A DNA stretch of 56,339 nucleotides from the NCBI GenBank assembly GCA_900472785.1, contig UCJH01000068.1:40714-97052 (forward strand), in the 5' to 3' direction. The notes beneath the pieces were generated by a model. That model ran no database searches, had not been told where the DNA came from, and saw nothing but the letters and a program-made list of their open reading frames with translations. The DNA comes from Hyphomicrobiales bacterium (GTDB taxonomy: Bacteria; Pseudomonadota; Alphaproteobacteria; Rhizobiales; Rhizobiaceae). Position numbers and translations under genes: made by a program. Position 1 is the first letter of the stretch; each line of letters starts with the position of its first letter. This document shows positions 1-9,650 of the stretch, one piece after another.

Positions 1-1659
1 GGCAATGTCATTCGCCTGCCGATCCATATAAACGGCGTAGGTCGCATCAATCTCGAGCGCCTCAGCAATCTTCGGATTGATTTCCGTCATCTGCGGCCAA
101 ACCGCAGACAGGGATGCAATGGAATGTTCCGCATAGGAGAGCAGCTCGAAGGCGGACCGGCGCTGACCATCCTGGTTGATGTTCAAGCCAAACCGACGCG
201 CCTCACTCGGCGTGATCTGCATGTTTTTCAACGTCGCTTTCGCGTTATCAAACAATCCGACCCAATTTTCAAAGCGCGATGTCCGCGACGTCGAAACGAT
301 CCCAAGGCGAATGGCCTCAGGCGTTAGGCGCATGTCAGCATTGTCGGCTCTTAAAGACAGCCGATATTCGGCGCGAGACGTAAACATTCGATAGGGTTCG
401 CTCACGCCACGAGACGTCAGATCATCGACCATCACGCCGATATAGGAGTTTGTGCGGCTAAAACTGTGTTCCGGGCTTCCAGCAACGAACAGGGCGGCAT
501 TCAAGCCGGCGACGAGTCCTTGCGCGCCGGCTTCCTCATAACCCGTTGTACCGTTGATCTGTCCGGCAAGAAACAAGCCCGGCATCTTCCGAACCTGCAA
601 TGTTGACGACAGTTCCCGTGGATCGACATGATCGTACTCGATCGCGTAGCCTGGCTGAAGTATCTCAACATGCTCCAGCCCCGGGATTGTGCGGATGAAG
701 GCGTCCTGGACCGCTTCCGGCAACGAGGTCGAAATCCCGTTTGGATAAACGGTATCGTCGTCAAGCCCTTCAGGCTCCAGAAAGATCTGATGGCCGTCTC
801 GCTCGCCGAATTTAACGATCTTATCCTCAATCGAAGGACAATAGCGTGGACCGACCCCTTCGATTTGCCCGGAATACATCGCGGACTGATTGAGATTATC
901 CGCTATGATTTTGTGCGTCGCCGGCGTCGTGCGCGTGATGCCGCATTCAATCTGCCGGTTCGCGATCGTGTCCGTCATAAAGGAGAACGGCACCAGGTCC
1001 TCATCCGCGCCTTGTTTGCCGACGCTCTGCCAATCAATGGTGCGACCGTTCAGGCGAGCGGGTGTTCCCGTCTTAAGCCTGCCAAGACGAAGCCCGAATC
1101 GCTCAAGCGTCTTCGACAAGCCCATCGAGGGATCCTCTCCGACGCGGCCGGCCGGAATCTTCCGCTGCCCGATATGGATCAAACCGCGGAGGAAGGTCCC
1201 GGTCGTTAAGACGGCGGCGCCGCAGGCAATTGTTCGGCCATCCTTCAGAACAACGCCGGACACATATTCCGCATCCATCAGGAGATCATAGGCGTCACCT
1301 TCAATTACATCCAGATTTTCGATGGATGCTATTTCGCGCTGCATGGCTTCCCGGTAAAGCCGCCGATCGGCCTGTGTGCGCGGGCCGCGCACAGCCGGCC
1401 CCTTGCGACGGTTGAGCAATCGAAACTGGATGCCACCGGCATCGGCAACACGACCCATCAAACCATCCATGGCGTCGATCTCGCGAACCAGATGACCCTT
1501 CCCGAGACCACCAATGGCCGGGTTACAGGACATGACACCAATCGTTTCTCGCTTATGGGTAATCAATGCTGTCTTTGCACCCAGGCGCGCCGATGCACTC
1601 GCGGCTTCGCACCCCGCGTGTCCCCCACCGATAATGACGACGTCGTATCTTGAATTCAT
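1..1659 (-). CDS. mnmG: MnmG (GidA), tRNA U34 carboxymethylaminomethyl-modifying subunit, 3' part missing
   Basis: FAD-dependent partner of MnmE that installs the cmnm5 group on wobble uridine 34 of tRNAs in the cytoplasm. The ATG at 1657-1659 starts [20 protein letters not shown], a Rossmann FAD-binding N-terminus. Further in, the MnmG signatures [19 protein letters not shown] and [10 protein letters not shown] (near residue 270) are readable. The frame stays open for 553 codons to the window edge; the family is about 620-630 residues, so roughly the last 70 residues are outside. It lies downstream of mnmE on the same strand, with a parS site in the 112-bp gap. In relatives the order continues rsmG-parA-parB, which would be just outside the left edge. 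Confidence 0.95.
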   Translation of the reverse strand, partial: MNSRYDVVIIGGGHAGCEAASASARLGAKTALITHKRETIGVMSCNPAIGGLGKGHLVREIDAMDGLMGRVADAGGIQFRLLNRRKGPAVRGPRTQADRRLYREAMQREIASIENLDVIEGDAYDLLMDAEYVSGVVLKDGRTIACGAAVLTTGTFLRGLIHIGQRKIPAGRVGEDPSMGLSKTLERFGLRLGRLKTGTPARLNGRTIDWQSVGKQGADEDLVPFSFMTDTIANRQIECGITRTTPATHKIIADNLNQSAMYSGQIEGVGPRYCPSIEDKIVKFGERDGHQIFLEPEGLDDDTVYPNGISTSLPEAVQDAFIRTIPGLEHVEILQPGYAIEYDHVDPRELSSTLQVRKMPGLFLAGQINGTTGYEEAGAQGLVAGLNAALFVAGSPEHSFSRTNSYIGVMVDDLTSRGVSEPYRMFTSRAEYRLSLRADNADMRLTPEAIRLGIVSTSRTSRFENWVGLFDNAKATLKNMQITPSEARRFGLNINQDGQRRSAFELLSYAEHSIASLSAVWPQMTEINPKIAEALEIDATYAVYMDRQANDIA

Positions 1660-1714
1660 GTTTGCCGTCTCCGCATCCACGGCTCGATTCAGTAGTTTCA
1701 GGATGAGTCAAGCC

Positions 1715-1728
1715 GTTTCACGTGAAAC
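1715..1728. other. parS site 1 (ParB-binding palindrome)
   Basis: GTTTCACGTGAAAC is a perfect 14-bp palindrome in the mnmG-mnmE gap, and the next base on the right (A) also matches the bacterial parS consensus TGTTTCACGTGAAACA. It is the best of three such sites within 6.5 kb around oriC. ParB loads and spreads from such sites for origin segregation. The match is seen directly; ParB binding is inferred. Confidence 0.88.
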
Positions 1729-1771
1729 ATCGTCTGAGACTCACTGTTATTCACATCCCTTCAAGAGGGAT

Positions 1772-3106
1772 CTATTTGCCGATGCAAAACTCCGAAAAGA
1801 TGACATCCAGCAGATTTTCCACATCCACACGTCCAGTAATCCGCCCGAGCGCATCGCCGGCCACACGCAGGAATTCCGCCTGGATATCCAAACCTGTACT
1901 AGACTGCGCCATACTGGCGTCGATCGCATCGACTGTCTGGCGCAAGCAATCGACATGGCGCCGTCTCGACGGTATCGAAAACGACATTTTACCAGTTAAA
2001 ACAGGTAGATAGGAAGAAATCAGCGCCAGTAGCGCATCGATTCCATCCCCCGTCTTTGTCGATATTGTGATATCCGCGGGCGACTTATCCCACACTTGTT
2101 GCCTTTGATCAATCTTCGTGCCGACACGGATCACGCCAGCCTTTGTCACCGCCTGATCCATTTCGTAGAAGCCATCCGGCCTATCCGAAAGCAGCAGAAC
2201 CAAATCGGCTTCCGCAACCGTCGCCTGCGCGCGCCGAATGCCCTCCCGTTCGATGGGTTCCGAGGTCTCCCGCAGACCAGCAGTATCGTAAAGCCGAACG
2301 GAGAATCCGGCTAAGGAAAGATCGATCGACAGCACGTCCCGCGTCGTCCCGGCAATATCCGTGACAATCGCAATATCGCGTCCGGCCAGATAATTGAGAA
2401 GACTGGATTTCCCGGCGTTTGGTGGCCCGGCGATGACTACTTTCAGTCCGTCACGGATGATCTCCGCCAAGGGAGCGCCGGCTATGTGGGTTTCGATCTC
2501 ATTGCGGAGGTGTCGCATATCCATCCAGATGGCATCTGCCACAGAACCCGGCACGTCGTCCTCGTCGGCAAAATCCAGTTCAGCCTCGATCATTGCCCGG
2601 GCATGGGTCAGGCGACGCGCCCAAGCCTGATAGATTGCCGAGAGGCCACCCTGTGCATGCTCGATAGCCAGACGCCGCTGCATCTCCGTTTCTGCGGAGA
2701 TAAGATCGGCCAGGCCCTCGACTTCGACGAGATCAAGCTTGCCGTTGTGGAACGCGCGTCGGGAGAACTCGCCGGCTTCCGCGTGCCGAAGCCCCTCCAT
2801 GCCGGCAAGCTCGGCCAGAAGCGCCTGAACGACTGCACGGCCACCATGCACCTGCAATTCACCGCAGTCCTCTCCCGTGAAGGACGCTGGCCCAGGAAAA
2901 TAAAGGACCAGACCGCTATCGATGAGGTCACCGTTCCGGTCTCGAATCGATCTCAAATGCGCTGTTCGTCCTGACCCTAGCGGACCCGTCAGTCCACGCA
3001 AAACATCTGCGGTTCGTAAACCGCTGATCCGTATCACTGCGACACCGGAGGGCAAGGCGCCGGTCGACAGCGCATATATCGTATCATTCGAGTTCACGGT
3101 GTTCAC
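1772..3106 (-). CDS. mnmE: MnmE (TrmE), tRNA-modification GTPase
   Basis: GTPase partner of MnmG in wobble uridine modification. 444 residues, normal for the family. The N-terminal folate-binding domain covers about residues 1-120 (FTGEDCGELQVHGG, then EFSRRAFHNGKLDL), followed by the helical domain. The inserted G domain has G1 GPPNAGKSS at 227-235, the TT of G2 in IAGTTRD, and DTAGLRET as G3. The C-terminus ends CIGK, the Cys-Ile-Gly-Lys motif needed for activity. The start ATG gives MNTVNSNDTIYALST, aligned with the family N-terminus. Transcribed in the rho-mnmE-mnmG direction. Confidence 0.97.
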   Translation of the reverse strand: MNTVNSNDTIYALSTGALPSGVAVIRISGLRTADVLRGLTGPLGSGRTAHLRSIRDRNGDLIDSGLVLYFPGPASFTGEDCGELQVHGGRAVVQALLAELAGMEGLRHAEAGEFSRRAFHNGKLDLVEVEGLADLISAETEMQRRLAIEHAQGGLSAIYQAWARRLTHARAMIEAELDFADEDDVPGSVADAIWMDMRHLRNEIETHIAGAPLAEIIRDGLKVVIAGPPNAGKSSLLNYLAGRDIAIVTDIAGTTRDVLSIDLSLAGFSVRLYDTAGLRETSEPIEREGIRRAQATVAEADLVLLLSDRPDGFYEMDQAVTKAGVIRVGTKIDQRQQVWDKSPADITISTKTGDGIDALLALISSYLPVLTGKMSFSIPSRRRHVDCLRQTVDAIDASMAQSSTGLDIQAEFLRVAGDALGRITGRVDVENLLDVIFSEFCIGK

Positions 3107-3258
3107 ATTCCAAACGGATGTTCAATTTTTGCAGGTCGCCATTCGCTTGCGCCATTGAAGGATACGGATCCGAATCGATTTTCGGCAATTCCAATGTTTC
3201 GCTTTCGAATCGATAGTGGGCCGCCCGACGCCTATGGATTCCGCCAGATACAGAACGC

Positions 3259-3285
3259 AAAAACCCGGGTCGAGACCCGGGCTTT
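3259..3285 (-). terminator. Rho-independent terminator after rho
   Basis: Read on the minus strand, an AGCCCGGGT / ACCCGGGTT hairpin with a very short loop is followed by TTTTTG. It lies about 20 bp past the rho stop codon and separates rho from mnmE. Confidence 0.85.
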
Positions 3286-3305
3286 ATTGATTGAAAGGCG
3301 ACAAC

Positions 3306-4571
3306 TCAAGTGTTCATCGAGTCGAAGAAATCGCCGTTGGTCTTGGTTTGCTTCAGCTTGTCGATCAGGAATTCGATCGCATCGGTCGTGCCCATTGGGG
3401 CCAGAATCCGGCGAAGAACAAAGATCTTCTGCAGATCCTGGCGCGGCACCAGCAGGTCTTCCTTACGGGTGCCGGATTTCAGAATGTCCATCGACGGGAA
3501 GATGCGCTTGTCGGCGACCTTGCGATCAAGGACGATTTCCGAGTTGCCGGTGCCCTTGAATTCTTCGAAGATGACTTCGTCCATGCGGCTGCCGGTGTCG
3601 ATCAGCGCCGTCGCGATGATCGTCAGCGAGCCGCCTTCCTCGATATTGCGGGCCGCACCGAAGAAGCGCTTCGGCCGCTGCAGCGCGTTGGCATCCACGC
3701 CGCCCGTCAGCACCTTGCCGGACGAGGGGACGACCGTGTTGTAGGCACGGCCAAGGCGGGTGATCGAATCGAGCAGAATGACAACGTCGCGGCCGTGTTC
3801 GACCAGACGCTTGGCCTTCTCGATCACCATCTCGGCGACCTGGACGTGGCGCGTGGCCGGTTCGTCGAAGGTCGAGGAGACGACTTCGCCCTTCACGGAG
3901 CGCTGCATGTCGGTGACTTCTTCCGGCCGCTCGTCGATCAGAAGAACGATGAGATAGCATTCCGGATGGTTGGCGGTAATCGAATGGGCGATGTTCTGCA
4001 GGAGAACCGTTTTACCAGTGCGCGGCGGGGCGACGATGAGTCCGCGCTGGCCCTTGCCGAGCGGCGCGATCAGGTCGATGACCCGGGCCGAAAGATCCTT
4101 GGAGGTCGGAACCTCGAGCTCCATCTTGAAGCGCTCGTTCGGATAGAGCGGTGTCAGATTGTCGAAGTGGACCTTGTGGCGGATCTTTTCTGGATCCTCG
4201 AAATTGATCGTGTTGACCTTGAGGAGCGCGAAATAGCGCTCGCCTTCCTTCGGTCCGCGGATCGGACCCTCGACGGTATCGCCGGTCTTCAGCGAAAAGC
4301 GGCGGATCTGCGACGGCGAGATGTAGATGTCGTCCGGGCCGGGCAGGTAATTGGCATTGGCCGAGCGCAGGAAGCCGAAACCGTCCTGCAGCACTTCGAC
4401 GACACCCTCGCCGATGATTTCGACATCCTGGCTGGCAAGCATCTTGAGGATCGCGAACATCAGCTCCTGCTTGCGCATGACGCTGGCATTCTCGACCTCG
4501 ACCGATTCGGCGAAAGCCAGAAGATCGGTAGCCGTTTTGTTTTTAAGTTCTTGTAGCTTCATTTCAGCCAT
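3306..4571 (-). CDS. rho: Transcription termination factor Rho
   Basis: Hexameric RNA helicase/ATPase that terminates transcription of untranslated RNA. From the second in-frame ATG (4569-4571) the product is 421 residues and begins [13 protein letters not shown], the usual rhizobial Rho length and start. An upstream ATG at 4583 would add four residues. Order: N-terminal RNA-binding region ([28 protein letters not shown]), then the ATPase core with Walker [13 protein letters not shown] near residue 180, Walker [17 protein letters not shown], and the Q/R-loop region [22 protein letters not shown] parS-like site and about 190 bp of non-coding DNA separate it from hemJ upstream. Confidence 0.97.
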   Translation of the reverse strand: MAEMKLQELKNKTATDLLAFAESVEVENASVMRKQELMFAILKMLASQDVEIIGEGVVEVLQDGFGFLRSANANYLPGPDDIYISPSQIRRFSLKTGDTVEGPIRGPKEGERYFALLKVNTINFEDPEKIRHKVHFDNLTPLYPNERFKMELEVPTSKDLSARVIDLIAPLGKGQRGLIVAPPRTGKTVLLQNIAHSITANHPECYLIVLLIDERPEEVTDMQRSVKGEVVSSTFDEPATRHVQVAEMVIEKAKRLVEHGRDVVILLDSITRLGRAYNTVVPSSGKVLTGGVDANALQRPKRFFGAARNIEEGGSLTIIATALIDTGSRMDEVIFEEFKGTGNSEIVLDRKVADKRIFPSMDILKSGTRKEDLLVPRQDLQKIFVLRRILAPMGTTDAIEFLIDKLKQTKTNGDFFDSMNT

Positions 4572-4699
4572 GAAGGGCACCACATTTGCAATTTATGTCT
4601 TGGAAGGTCGGCGTGTTTTTTGAAAGGGAGCTGCGGGGGAAAGGGGCAGGCTCGTAACTTTTACACATGCCACGAAAGATGAGATGCGCTGAAAATAGC

Positions 4700-4713
4700 G
4701 ATTCACGTGAAAC
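4700..4713. other. parS site 2 (one-mismatch palindrome)
   Basis: GATTCACGTGAAAC differs from the perfect 14-mer of site 1 at one position. It is in the non-coding gap between rho and hemJ, about 1.8 kb from the candidate oriC. Same TTCACGTGAAAC core as the site at 8207-8220. Confidence 0.78.
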
Positions 4714-4763
4714 GCCGCAAGGGCCTCAGCCAAATTAGCCGAAAATTCGTATTCCGACCTTGC

Positions 4764-5318
4764 TCAAAACGGTTTTACCACCGCCATGATGACGATCAGG
4801 ATCATCAGCAGCGTCGGCGCTTCGTTCATCAGACGCCAGTAGCGTGCCGTGCGCCGCGGTCCGTCGCCTGCAAAGACGCGGACGGCACGGCTGAAATGAA
4901 TATGGACGCCGGTCAGAAGAACCACGAACAAAAGCTTGGCGTGCAGCCAGCCCCCCTGAAAGCCGTAAACGCTCCAGGCAAGGTAGAGACCAAGCCCCCA
5001 AGAGATCATCATCGCCGGGTTCATGATCACCTTCAACAGCCGGCTTTCCATCACCTTGAAGGTTTCCGACTGGTCCGATCCGACCGGTGCATCGGTGTGG
5101 TAGATGAACAGCCGCGGCATGTAGAGCAGGGCCGCCATCCAGGACATCACCGCGATGATGTGCAGCGCCTTGACCCAGAGGTAGAGATTGTCCGGCTGCC
5201 CGATCAACAGCCCGCCGAGAAGCGCGACGAAGAGCGCAATCGCCACAAAGGCGCGCAATCGCGCCTGGTTGCCCGCGCGCCTGCCGGTCTGACGCCCCTC
5301 GGTCTGGTCGTTGCTCAT
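4764..5318 (-). CDS. hemJ: HemJ, protoporphyrinogen IX oxidase
   Basis: Membrane-bound heme b enzyme that oxidises protoporphyrinogen IX to protoporphyrin IX, the HemG/HemY-independent step of heme synthesis common in alphaproteobacteria. 184 residues from [12 protein letters not shown]. After a basic cytoplasmic N-terminus there are hydrophobic segments FVAIALFVALLGGLLIG, ALHIIAVMSWMAALLYMPRL, AMMISWGLGLYLAWSV, AKLLFVVLLTGVHIHF and LLMILIVIMAVV. Conserved His residues in ALHIIAVMSW and GVHIHF are candidate heme ligands. Its ATG overlaps the hemE stop by one base (TGATG), so the two consecutive-pathway genes are translationally coupled. A longer frame starting at 5927 reads antisense to real hemE codons and is not used. 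Confidence 0.93.
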   Translation of the reverse strand: MSNDQTEGRQTGRRAGNQARLRAFVAIALFVALLGGLLIGQPDNLYLWVKALHIIAVMSWMAALLYMPRLFIYHTDAPVGSDQSETFKVMESRLLKVIMNPAMMISWGLGLYLAWSVYGFQGGWLHAKLLFVVLLTGVHIHFSRAVRVFAGDGPRRTARYWRLMNEAPTLLMILIVIMAVVKPF

Positions 5319-6349
5319 CAGGCCGATCTCCGGACGCGTGCGACCAGGCGGGACACCGTTTCGGGGTCCGCCTGCGGGGTGATGCCATGGCCGAGATTGA
5401 AGATCAGCGGGCCGTTGCCAAGCACCTGCAGGATCGCGTCGATGCCGTCGTCCAGCGCCTGGCCGCAGGCCACGACGCGCATCGGATCCAGATTGCCCTG
5501 CACCGGGCCATCCTTCTGCAGCTCGGCGGCAAAGGACAGGGGTACCGACCAATCGAGCCCGATCGCATCGGCATTCGTCTGCTGACGATAGTTTTTCAGG
5601 AGAATGCCGACCCCCTTGGCGAAAGCGATGATCTTCGCCTGCGGCCGGCGCGCGCGAATGCTGTCGATCATGCGGCGCACCGGTTTCACGACATAACGCT
5701 CGAACTCGGTTTCCCCCAGAACGCCCGCCCAAGAATCGAAGATCTGAACGGCATCCGCGCCGGCGTCGATCTGGGCGACCAGATAGTCGGCGGAGATATC
5801 GGCGAGCAGCGCCAGCAGATGATCGAAGGCTTGCGGATGGCGATAGGCAAACAGCCGGGCAGGGGCCTGGTCGGGCGTTCCGTGGCCGGCAATCATGTAG
5901 GTCGCGACAGTCCAGGGTGCGCCGCAAAATCCAAGAAGCGTCGTCTCGGCGGGCAGTTCCCGGCGCAGTCGCGACACGGTCTCGATCACCGGCTTCAAAT
6001 GATTGGCGACATCATCCGCCTTCAAAGCAAGAATACCAGACGGATCGATCGGATCCATCAAGGGTCCTCGTCCTTCCTCGAAGCGAACATTCCTGTCGAG
6101 CGCATCCGGGATCACCAGAATATCCGAGAACAGGATGGCTGCGTCAAAACCGTACCGGCGGATCGGCTGCAGCGTGACTTCGACGGCCAGTTCCGGCGTG
6201 TAACAGAGATCAAGGAAGCTCCCGGCTGTCGCCCTGGTCTGCCGGTATTCCGGCAGGTAGCGCCCCGCTTGTCTCATCAGCCAGAGAGGCGGTGGTGTCA
6301 GTGTCTGGCCATCCAGAACCTGAAGGACCTTACGGCTATTCACGGTCAC
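5318..6349 (-). CDS. hemE: HemE, uroporphyrinogen decarboxylase
   Basis: Cytoplasmic enzyme converting uroporphyrinogen III to coproporphyrinogen III by four decarboxylations. 343 residues from a GTG at 6349 (an in-frame GTG two codons later is possible). The signature [17 protein letters not shown] sits at about residues 20-36, with [20 protein letters not shown] (catalytic Asp region), [16 protein letters not shown] and [14 protein letters not shown] following. The promoter lies inside the candidate origin, as in Caulobacter where hemE borders oriC. Followed by hemJ. Confidence 0.96.
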   Translation of the reverse strand: MTVNSRKVLQVLDGQTLTPPPLWLMRQAGRYLPEYRQTRATAGSFLDLCYTPELAVEVTLQPIRRYGFDAAILFSDILVIPDALDRNVRFEEGRGPLMDPIDPSGILALKADDVANHLKPVIETVSRLRRELPAETTLLGFCGAPWTVATYMIAGHGTPDQAPARLFAYRHPQAFDHLLALLADISADYLVAQIDAGADAVQIFDSWAGVLGETEFERYVVKPVRRMIDSIRARRPQAKIIAFAKGVGILLKNYRQQTNADAIGLDWSVPLSFAAELQKDGPVQGNLDPMRVVACGQALDDGIDAILQVLGNGPLIFNLGHGITPQADPETVSRLVARVRRSA

Positions 6350-6365
6350 CTGTCACGCACTCCCT

Positions 6366-6404
6366 CTAAAATACTAAACTTATCTAAAAGGTTTCTATTT
6401 CTTA
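6366..6404. other. AT-rich candidate DNA unwinding element
   Basis: Only 9 of 39 bases are G or C, a sharp dip in a GC-rich chromosome. It lies on the hemE side of the DnaA boxes, which is a plausible place for strand opening. It could also contain hemE promoter elements. Confidence 0.55.
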
Positions 6405-6442
6405 GAGTCGGTGACTATCAAGGATTAAAATCTCCCCCCACC

Positions 6443-6451
6443 TTTTCCACA
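6443..6451 (+). other. DnaA box TTTTCCACA
   Basis: Exact match to the TTWTNCACA consensus, closest to the AT-rich element (about 40 bp away). Confidence 0.75.
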
Positions 6452-6571
6452 TCGGGCAGGATTCAATTTCACGATTACGCCAGATTCCGACGATCGCTGG
6501 AATTAGCGGTGAAAGGATCGAAATGAAGTTTCGATTCAAATATTTGCATCGGCCTCTCATCCGGCGGCATA

Positions 6572-6580
6572 TGTGGATAA
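6572..6580 (-). other. DnaA box TTATCCACA (perfect high-affinity type)
   Basis: Minus-strand TTATCCACA, the strongest DnaA box sequence known from E. coli. It is followed at 6583-6591 by a weaker minus-strand copy with one mismatch. Confidence 0.85.
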
Positions 6581-6660
6581 GCTGTGAAAAGCCGTGACAC
6601 TTTGTCGTTGCGTGAGTCTTCTCCACAAGCGCCGTGAAAAACAATCTGCGCCGAGGCAAT

Positions 6661-6669
6661 TGTGCATAA
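6661..6669 (-). other. DnaA box TTATGCACA
   Basis: Minus-strand match to TTWTNCACA, about 85 bp upstream of the PPSR start codon. Confidence 0.7.
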
Positions 6670-6753
6670 GTTTGAGGTTTTCCCCTTGCCTTCGCCCCGG
6701 CCCCGCCCTTAGCTGTGTCCGTCCCGCTTTATCAACAGCCGCCGGAGAATAGC

Positions 6754-7575
6754 GTGGAGAACCAGAAAAACTATTTCCATCTGCACCTGATTTCTGACTC
6801 GACCGGCGAAACCCTGATCGCGGCCGGGCGGGCGGCTGCGGCGCAATTCCAGTCGTCGCATGCGCTGGAGCATGTCTATCCGCTGATCAGAAACCGCAAA
6901 CAGCTGATGCAGGTGATGGAAGCGATCGATGGCGCACCGGGAATCGTGCTCTATACGATCGTCGATCGCGAGCTTTCCGGCATCATCGATTCCCAATGCA
7001 AGGAGATGGGCGTGCCTTGCGTCTCTGTCCTCGAGCCGGTGATCGACCTGTTCCAGACCTATCTCGGCGCCCCGTCGCGCCGCCGGTCCGGCGCGCAGCA
7101 CGTGATGGACGCCGATTATTTCGCGCGCATCGATGCCTTGAATTTCACCATGGACCATGACGACGGCCAATTGCCGGCCGACTTCAACGATGCCGATGTC
7201 GTGCTGGTAGGCATCAGCCGGACGTCGAAGACGCCGACCAGCATCTATCTTGCCAATCGCGGCATCAAGACCGCCAATATTCCGATCGTGCCCGGCGTGC
7301 CGCTGCCGGACCGCCTCTATGAAGCGACCACACCGCTGGTCGTCGGGCTGATCGCCACCGCCGACCGGATCTCGCAGGTCCGCCAGCATCGGGTGCTGGG
7401 CACCACGCAAGGTTTTCATGGCGAGGATTATACCGACAGGGCGTCGATTTCCGAGGAACTGAAATATGCCCGCGCGCTCTGTACGCGCAACAACTGGCCG
7501 GTGATCGATGTCACCCGCCGGTCGATCGAGGAAACGGCCGCCGCCATCGTTGCCCTTCGTCCGCGTCTGCGCTAA
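6754..7575 (+). CDS. PPSR, pyruvate phosphate dikinase regulatory kinase/phosphorylase (DUF299)
   Basis: Bifunctional ADP-dependent kinase and Pi-dependent pyrophosphorylase that switches pyruvate, phosphate dikinase (or PEP synthase) off and on by threonine phosphorylation. The GTG at 6754 gives 273 residues beginning [27 protein letters not shown] sits just upstream at good spacing. A GTG at 6715 would add 13 residues and overlap origin sequence, so it is not preferred. The family P-loop GISRTSKTP is at 153-161. First gene of a plus-strand run leading away from oriC, 33 bp before maf. Confidence 0.93.
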   Translation: MENQKNYFHLHLISDSTGETLIAAGRAAAAQFQSSHALEHVYPLIRNRKQLMQVMEAIDGAPGIVLYTIVDRELSGIIDSQCKEMGVPCVSVLEPVIDLFQTYLGAPSRRRSGAQHVMDADYFARIDALNFTMDHDDGQLPADFNDADVVLVGISRTSKTPTSIYLANRGIKTANIPIVPGVPLPDRLYEATTPLVVGLIATADRISQVRQHRVLGTTQGFHGEDYTDRASISEELKYARALCTRNNWPVIDVTRRSIEETAAAIVALRPRLR

Positions 7576-7608
7576 GGCCTGACGCCGAACGCCGCGACAG
7601 GATCCGCA

Positions 7609-8208
7609 ATGTCAGCCTCCCTCATTCTCGCTTCGTCCAGTCCCTTCCGGCGGATGCTCATGACCAATGCCGGCCTTGCCTTCGACTGGCAGGCGGCGAA
7701 GATCGATGAACGGGCGATCGAGGCACCCCTCGAAGAGAAGGGGTCGTCGCCGCAGGCGGTTGCCCTGGTGCTGGCGGAGGCCAAGGCGCGCGACGTAGGA
7801 CAAAGCCGCCCGGATGCGATCGTTATCGGCTCGGATCAGACGATGTCGCTCGGCGACAGGGTCTATCACAAGCCCCGCGACAGAGCAGAAGCCCGAAACC
7901 ACCTTCTCTCTTTATCCGGCCAAACGCATCAATTGAACAGCGCCGTTGTCCTGACCCAGGGCACGACGCTTGTCTGGTCGCATGTCTCTTCGGCACGGCT
8001 GACGATGCGAACCCTGTCCGCGGATTTCATCGATCGGCATCTGGAGCGCGTTGGCGACAAGGCGCTGTCGAGCGTCGGCGCTTACCAGCTGGAAGGCGAG
8101 GGCATCCAGTTGTTCGAGACGATCGAGGGCGATTATTTCACCATCCTAGGACTGCCGATGCTGCCGCTTCTGGAAAAACTGAGGACCCTGCGAGTGATCG
8201 ATGCGTGA
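7609..8208 (+). CDS. maf: Maf-family nucleotide pyrophosphatase
   Basis: House-cleaning nucleoside triphosphate pyrophosphatase of the Maf/YceF family, hydrolysing modified or canonical NTPs in the cytoplasm. 199 residues. The N-terminal [14 protein letters not shown] is the Maf signature (S-x-S-P-R/R-type). [10 protein letters not shown] and [21 protein letters not shown] are the next conserved blocks, and [29 protein letters not shown] the C-terminal block with catalytic acidic residues. The stop codon overlaps the aroE start region by 8 bp and lies within a parS palindrome. Confidence 0.93.
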   Translation: MSASLILASSSPFRRMLMTNAGLAFDWQAAKIDERAIEAPLEEKGSSPQAVALVLAEAKARDVGQSRPDAIVIGSDQTMSLGDRVYHKPRDRAEARNHLLSLSGQTHQLNSAVVLTQGTTLVWSHVSSARLTMRTLSADFIDRHLERVGDKALSSVGAYQLEGEGIQLFETIEGDYFTILGLPMLPLLEKLRTLRVIDA

Positions 8209-9061
8209 TTCACGTGAAACATTTGTTAACCATGCTTTCGTGACCGGCTTTCCGATCAAGCATTCGCGCTCGCCCTTGATCCACAGATACTGGCTGAAAA
8301 GCTTCGGTTTGCCGGGAAGCTACAGGGCGCTTGAAATTTCTCCGGATGCCTTCGCCGATTTCATGAACACCCTGCGGGACGGAACATCCGACTTCTGCGG
8401 CGGAAACGTCACCATCCCGCACAAGGAGCGGGCCTTCGCGCTTTGCGACCGGCCGGACGCGTTGAGCCGGGAACTCGGCGCCGCCAACACGGTCTGGGTC
8501 GAGGATGGCTTGATCCACGCGACCAATACGGACGGTTATGGCTTCACCTCAAACCTGGATGAACGCGCCGCCGGCTGGGACCGCTGCGATACCGCGGTAA
8601 TCCTCGGTGCGGGCGGCGCCAGCCGCGCCGTCATCCAGGCCGTGCGGGATCGCGGCGTGAAAACCATTCACGTCGTCAATCGCACCGTTGCACGGGCACA
8701 GGAATTGGCCGACCGATTTGGCCCGTCGGTGCAGGCGCAGGCGATGGAGGCCCTGCCGGAACTGATGAAAGATGCCGGGCTGTTCATCAACACCACCTCG
8801 CTCGGCATGGACGGGACTCCGGTTCCAACGATCGATTTCACGACGATGGCTGAGAATGCCGTCGTCACCGACATTGTCTATGTGCCGCTCAAGACGCCGC
8901 TGCTGGCGCAGGCGCAACTGCAGGGTCTGCGCATCGTCGACGGTCTCGGCATGCTGCTGCACCAGGCGGCCCCCGGTTTCGAGAAATGGTTCGGCCGCAA
9001 GCCCGTGGTTGACGAGACGCTGCGACAGATCATCATCGACGACATGGACCGGCACGCATGA
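8201..9061 (+). CDS. aroE: AroE, shikimate dehydrogenase
   Basis: NADPH-dependent reduction of 3-dehydroshikimate to shikimate in aromatic amino acid synthesis. 286 residues. Shikimate-binding HSRSPLIH is at about 21-28, the catalytic Lys region [10 protein letters not shown] follows, then the dinucleotide fold [12 protein letters not shown] and the C-terminal [18 protein letters not shown]. The ATG at 8201 overlaps the end of maf, and codons 3-7 (DSRET) are written by the parS palindrome. The stop overlaps coaE (ATGA). Confidence 0.95.
   Translation: MRDSRETFVNHAFVTGFPIKHSRSPLIHRYWLKSFGLPGSYRALEISPDAFADFMNTLRDGTSDFCGGNVTIPHKERAFALCDRPDALSRELGAANTVWVEDGLIHATNTDGYGFTSNLDERAAGWDRCDTAVILGAGGASRAVIQAVRDRGVKTIHVVNRTVARAQELADRFGPSVQAQAMEALPELMKDAGLFINTTSLGMDGTPVPTIDFTTMAENAVVTDIVYVPLKTPLLAQAQLQGLRIVDGLGMLLHQAAPGFEKWFGRKPVVDETLRQIIIDDMDRHA
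8207..8220. other. parS site 3, inside the aroE coding start
   Basis: GATTCACGTGAAAC followed by A, identical in core to site 2. It spans the last two bases of the maf stop codon and codons 3-7 of aroE, about 1.6 kb from the candidate origin on the side opposite sites 1 and 2. Confidence 0.8.
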
Positions 9062-9639
9062 TCGTCCTCGGGCTTACCGGTTCGATCGGCATGGGAAAAT
9101 CGACGACGGCCGCGATGTTCGCCGATCTCGGTATTCCGGTAAACGACGCCGATGCGGTCGTGCATGCACTTTACCGAGGCGAAGCGGTGCCGTTGATCGA
9201 GGCCGCCTTTCCCGGCACGACAAAAGACGGCGCCGTCGATCGTGCGGCGCTGTCTCGTGCGCTTGCGGAAAACCCGGCCGGTTTTCGCACCCTCGAAGCG
9301 ATTGTCCATCCGCTGGTGCGCGAGCGTGAAGTCCGGTTTGTGAAAGCGCATCGTGCCGCCGGAGCGCCGCTGGTGCTGCTCGACATCCCGCTCCTGTTCG
9401 AGGCTGGCGGCCGCGACAGGGTCGATGCGGTCGTGGTCGTGACCTGCGATCCCGGTATCCAGCGCGAGCGCGTGCTCTCCAGGCCCGGAATGACGGTGGA
9501 AAAATTCGAGCTTATCCTGGCGCGACAGATGCCGGATGATGAAAAGCGCGCGAAAGCCGATTACATCATCGATACAGGCAAGGGGCTTGATTCGGCCCGG
9601 GCTCAGGTCGCGGCCGTGGTCGACGACCTTTTGAAATAG
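9058..9639 (+). CDS. coaE: CoaE, dephospho-CoA kinase
   Basis: Last step of coenzyme A synthesis: ATP-dependent 3'-phosphorylation of dephospho-CoA. 193 residues. The P-loop [12 protein letters not shown] is at residues 5-16, [19 protein letters not shown] is the conserved substrate region, and [11 protein letters not shown] and [17 protein letters not shown] follow. Four-base ATGA overlap with aroE upstream and 11 bp to dnaQ, so it belongs to the PPSR-maf-aroE-coaE-dnaQ operon. Confidence 0.95.
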   Translation: MIVLGLTGSIGMGKSTTAAMFADLGIPVNDADAVVHALYRGEAVPLIEAAFPGTTKDGAVDRAALSRALAENPAGFRTLEAIVHPLVREREVRFVKAHRAAGAPLVLLDIPLLFEAGGRDRVDAVVVVTCDPGIQRERVLSRPGMTVEKFELILARQMPDDEKRAKADYIIDTGKGLDSARAQVAAVVDDLLK

Positions 9640-9650
9640 GGAAGAGCGGA

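Larger units (their letters stand above)
6350..6753. other. Candidate chromosomal replication origin (oriC)
   Basis: This 404-bp stretch without a gene lies between divergent hemE and the PPSR gene, the position of the origin in Caulobacter and in rhizobia. It holds an AT-rich run (6366-6404), three matches to the DnaA box TTWTNCACA (6443-6451, 6572-6580, 6661-6669), one-mismatch boxes at 6619-6627 and 6729-6737, and five GANTC sites (6405, 6460, 6483, 6533, 6614). No CtrA TTAA-N7-TTAA site was found. The hemE promoter must also lie here. Origin function is inferred from position and motifs. Confidence 0.85.

Noticed and set aside
4764-5927. Long HemJ reading with a 200-residue N-terminal extension
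   Set aside because: The extension is hemE sequence in another frame; the ATG at 5318 gives a normal HemJ.
8225-8232. TTAACCAT resembling a CtrA half-site at the start of aroE
   Set aside because: Single half-site in coding sequence, no second TTAA at the right spacing, no promoter context.
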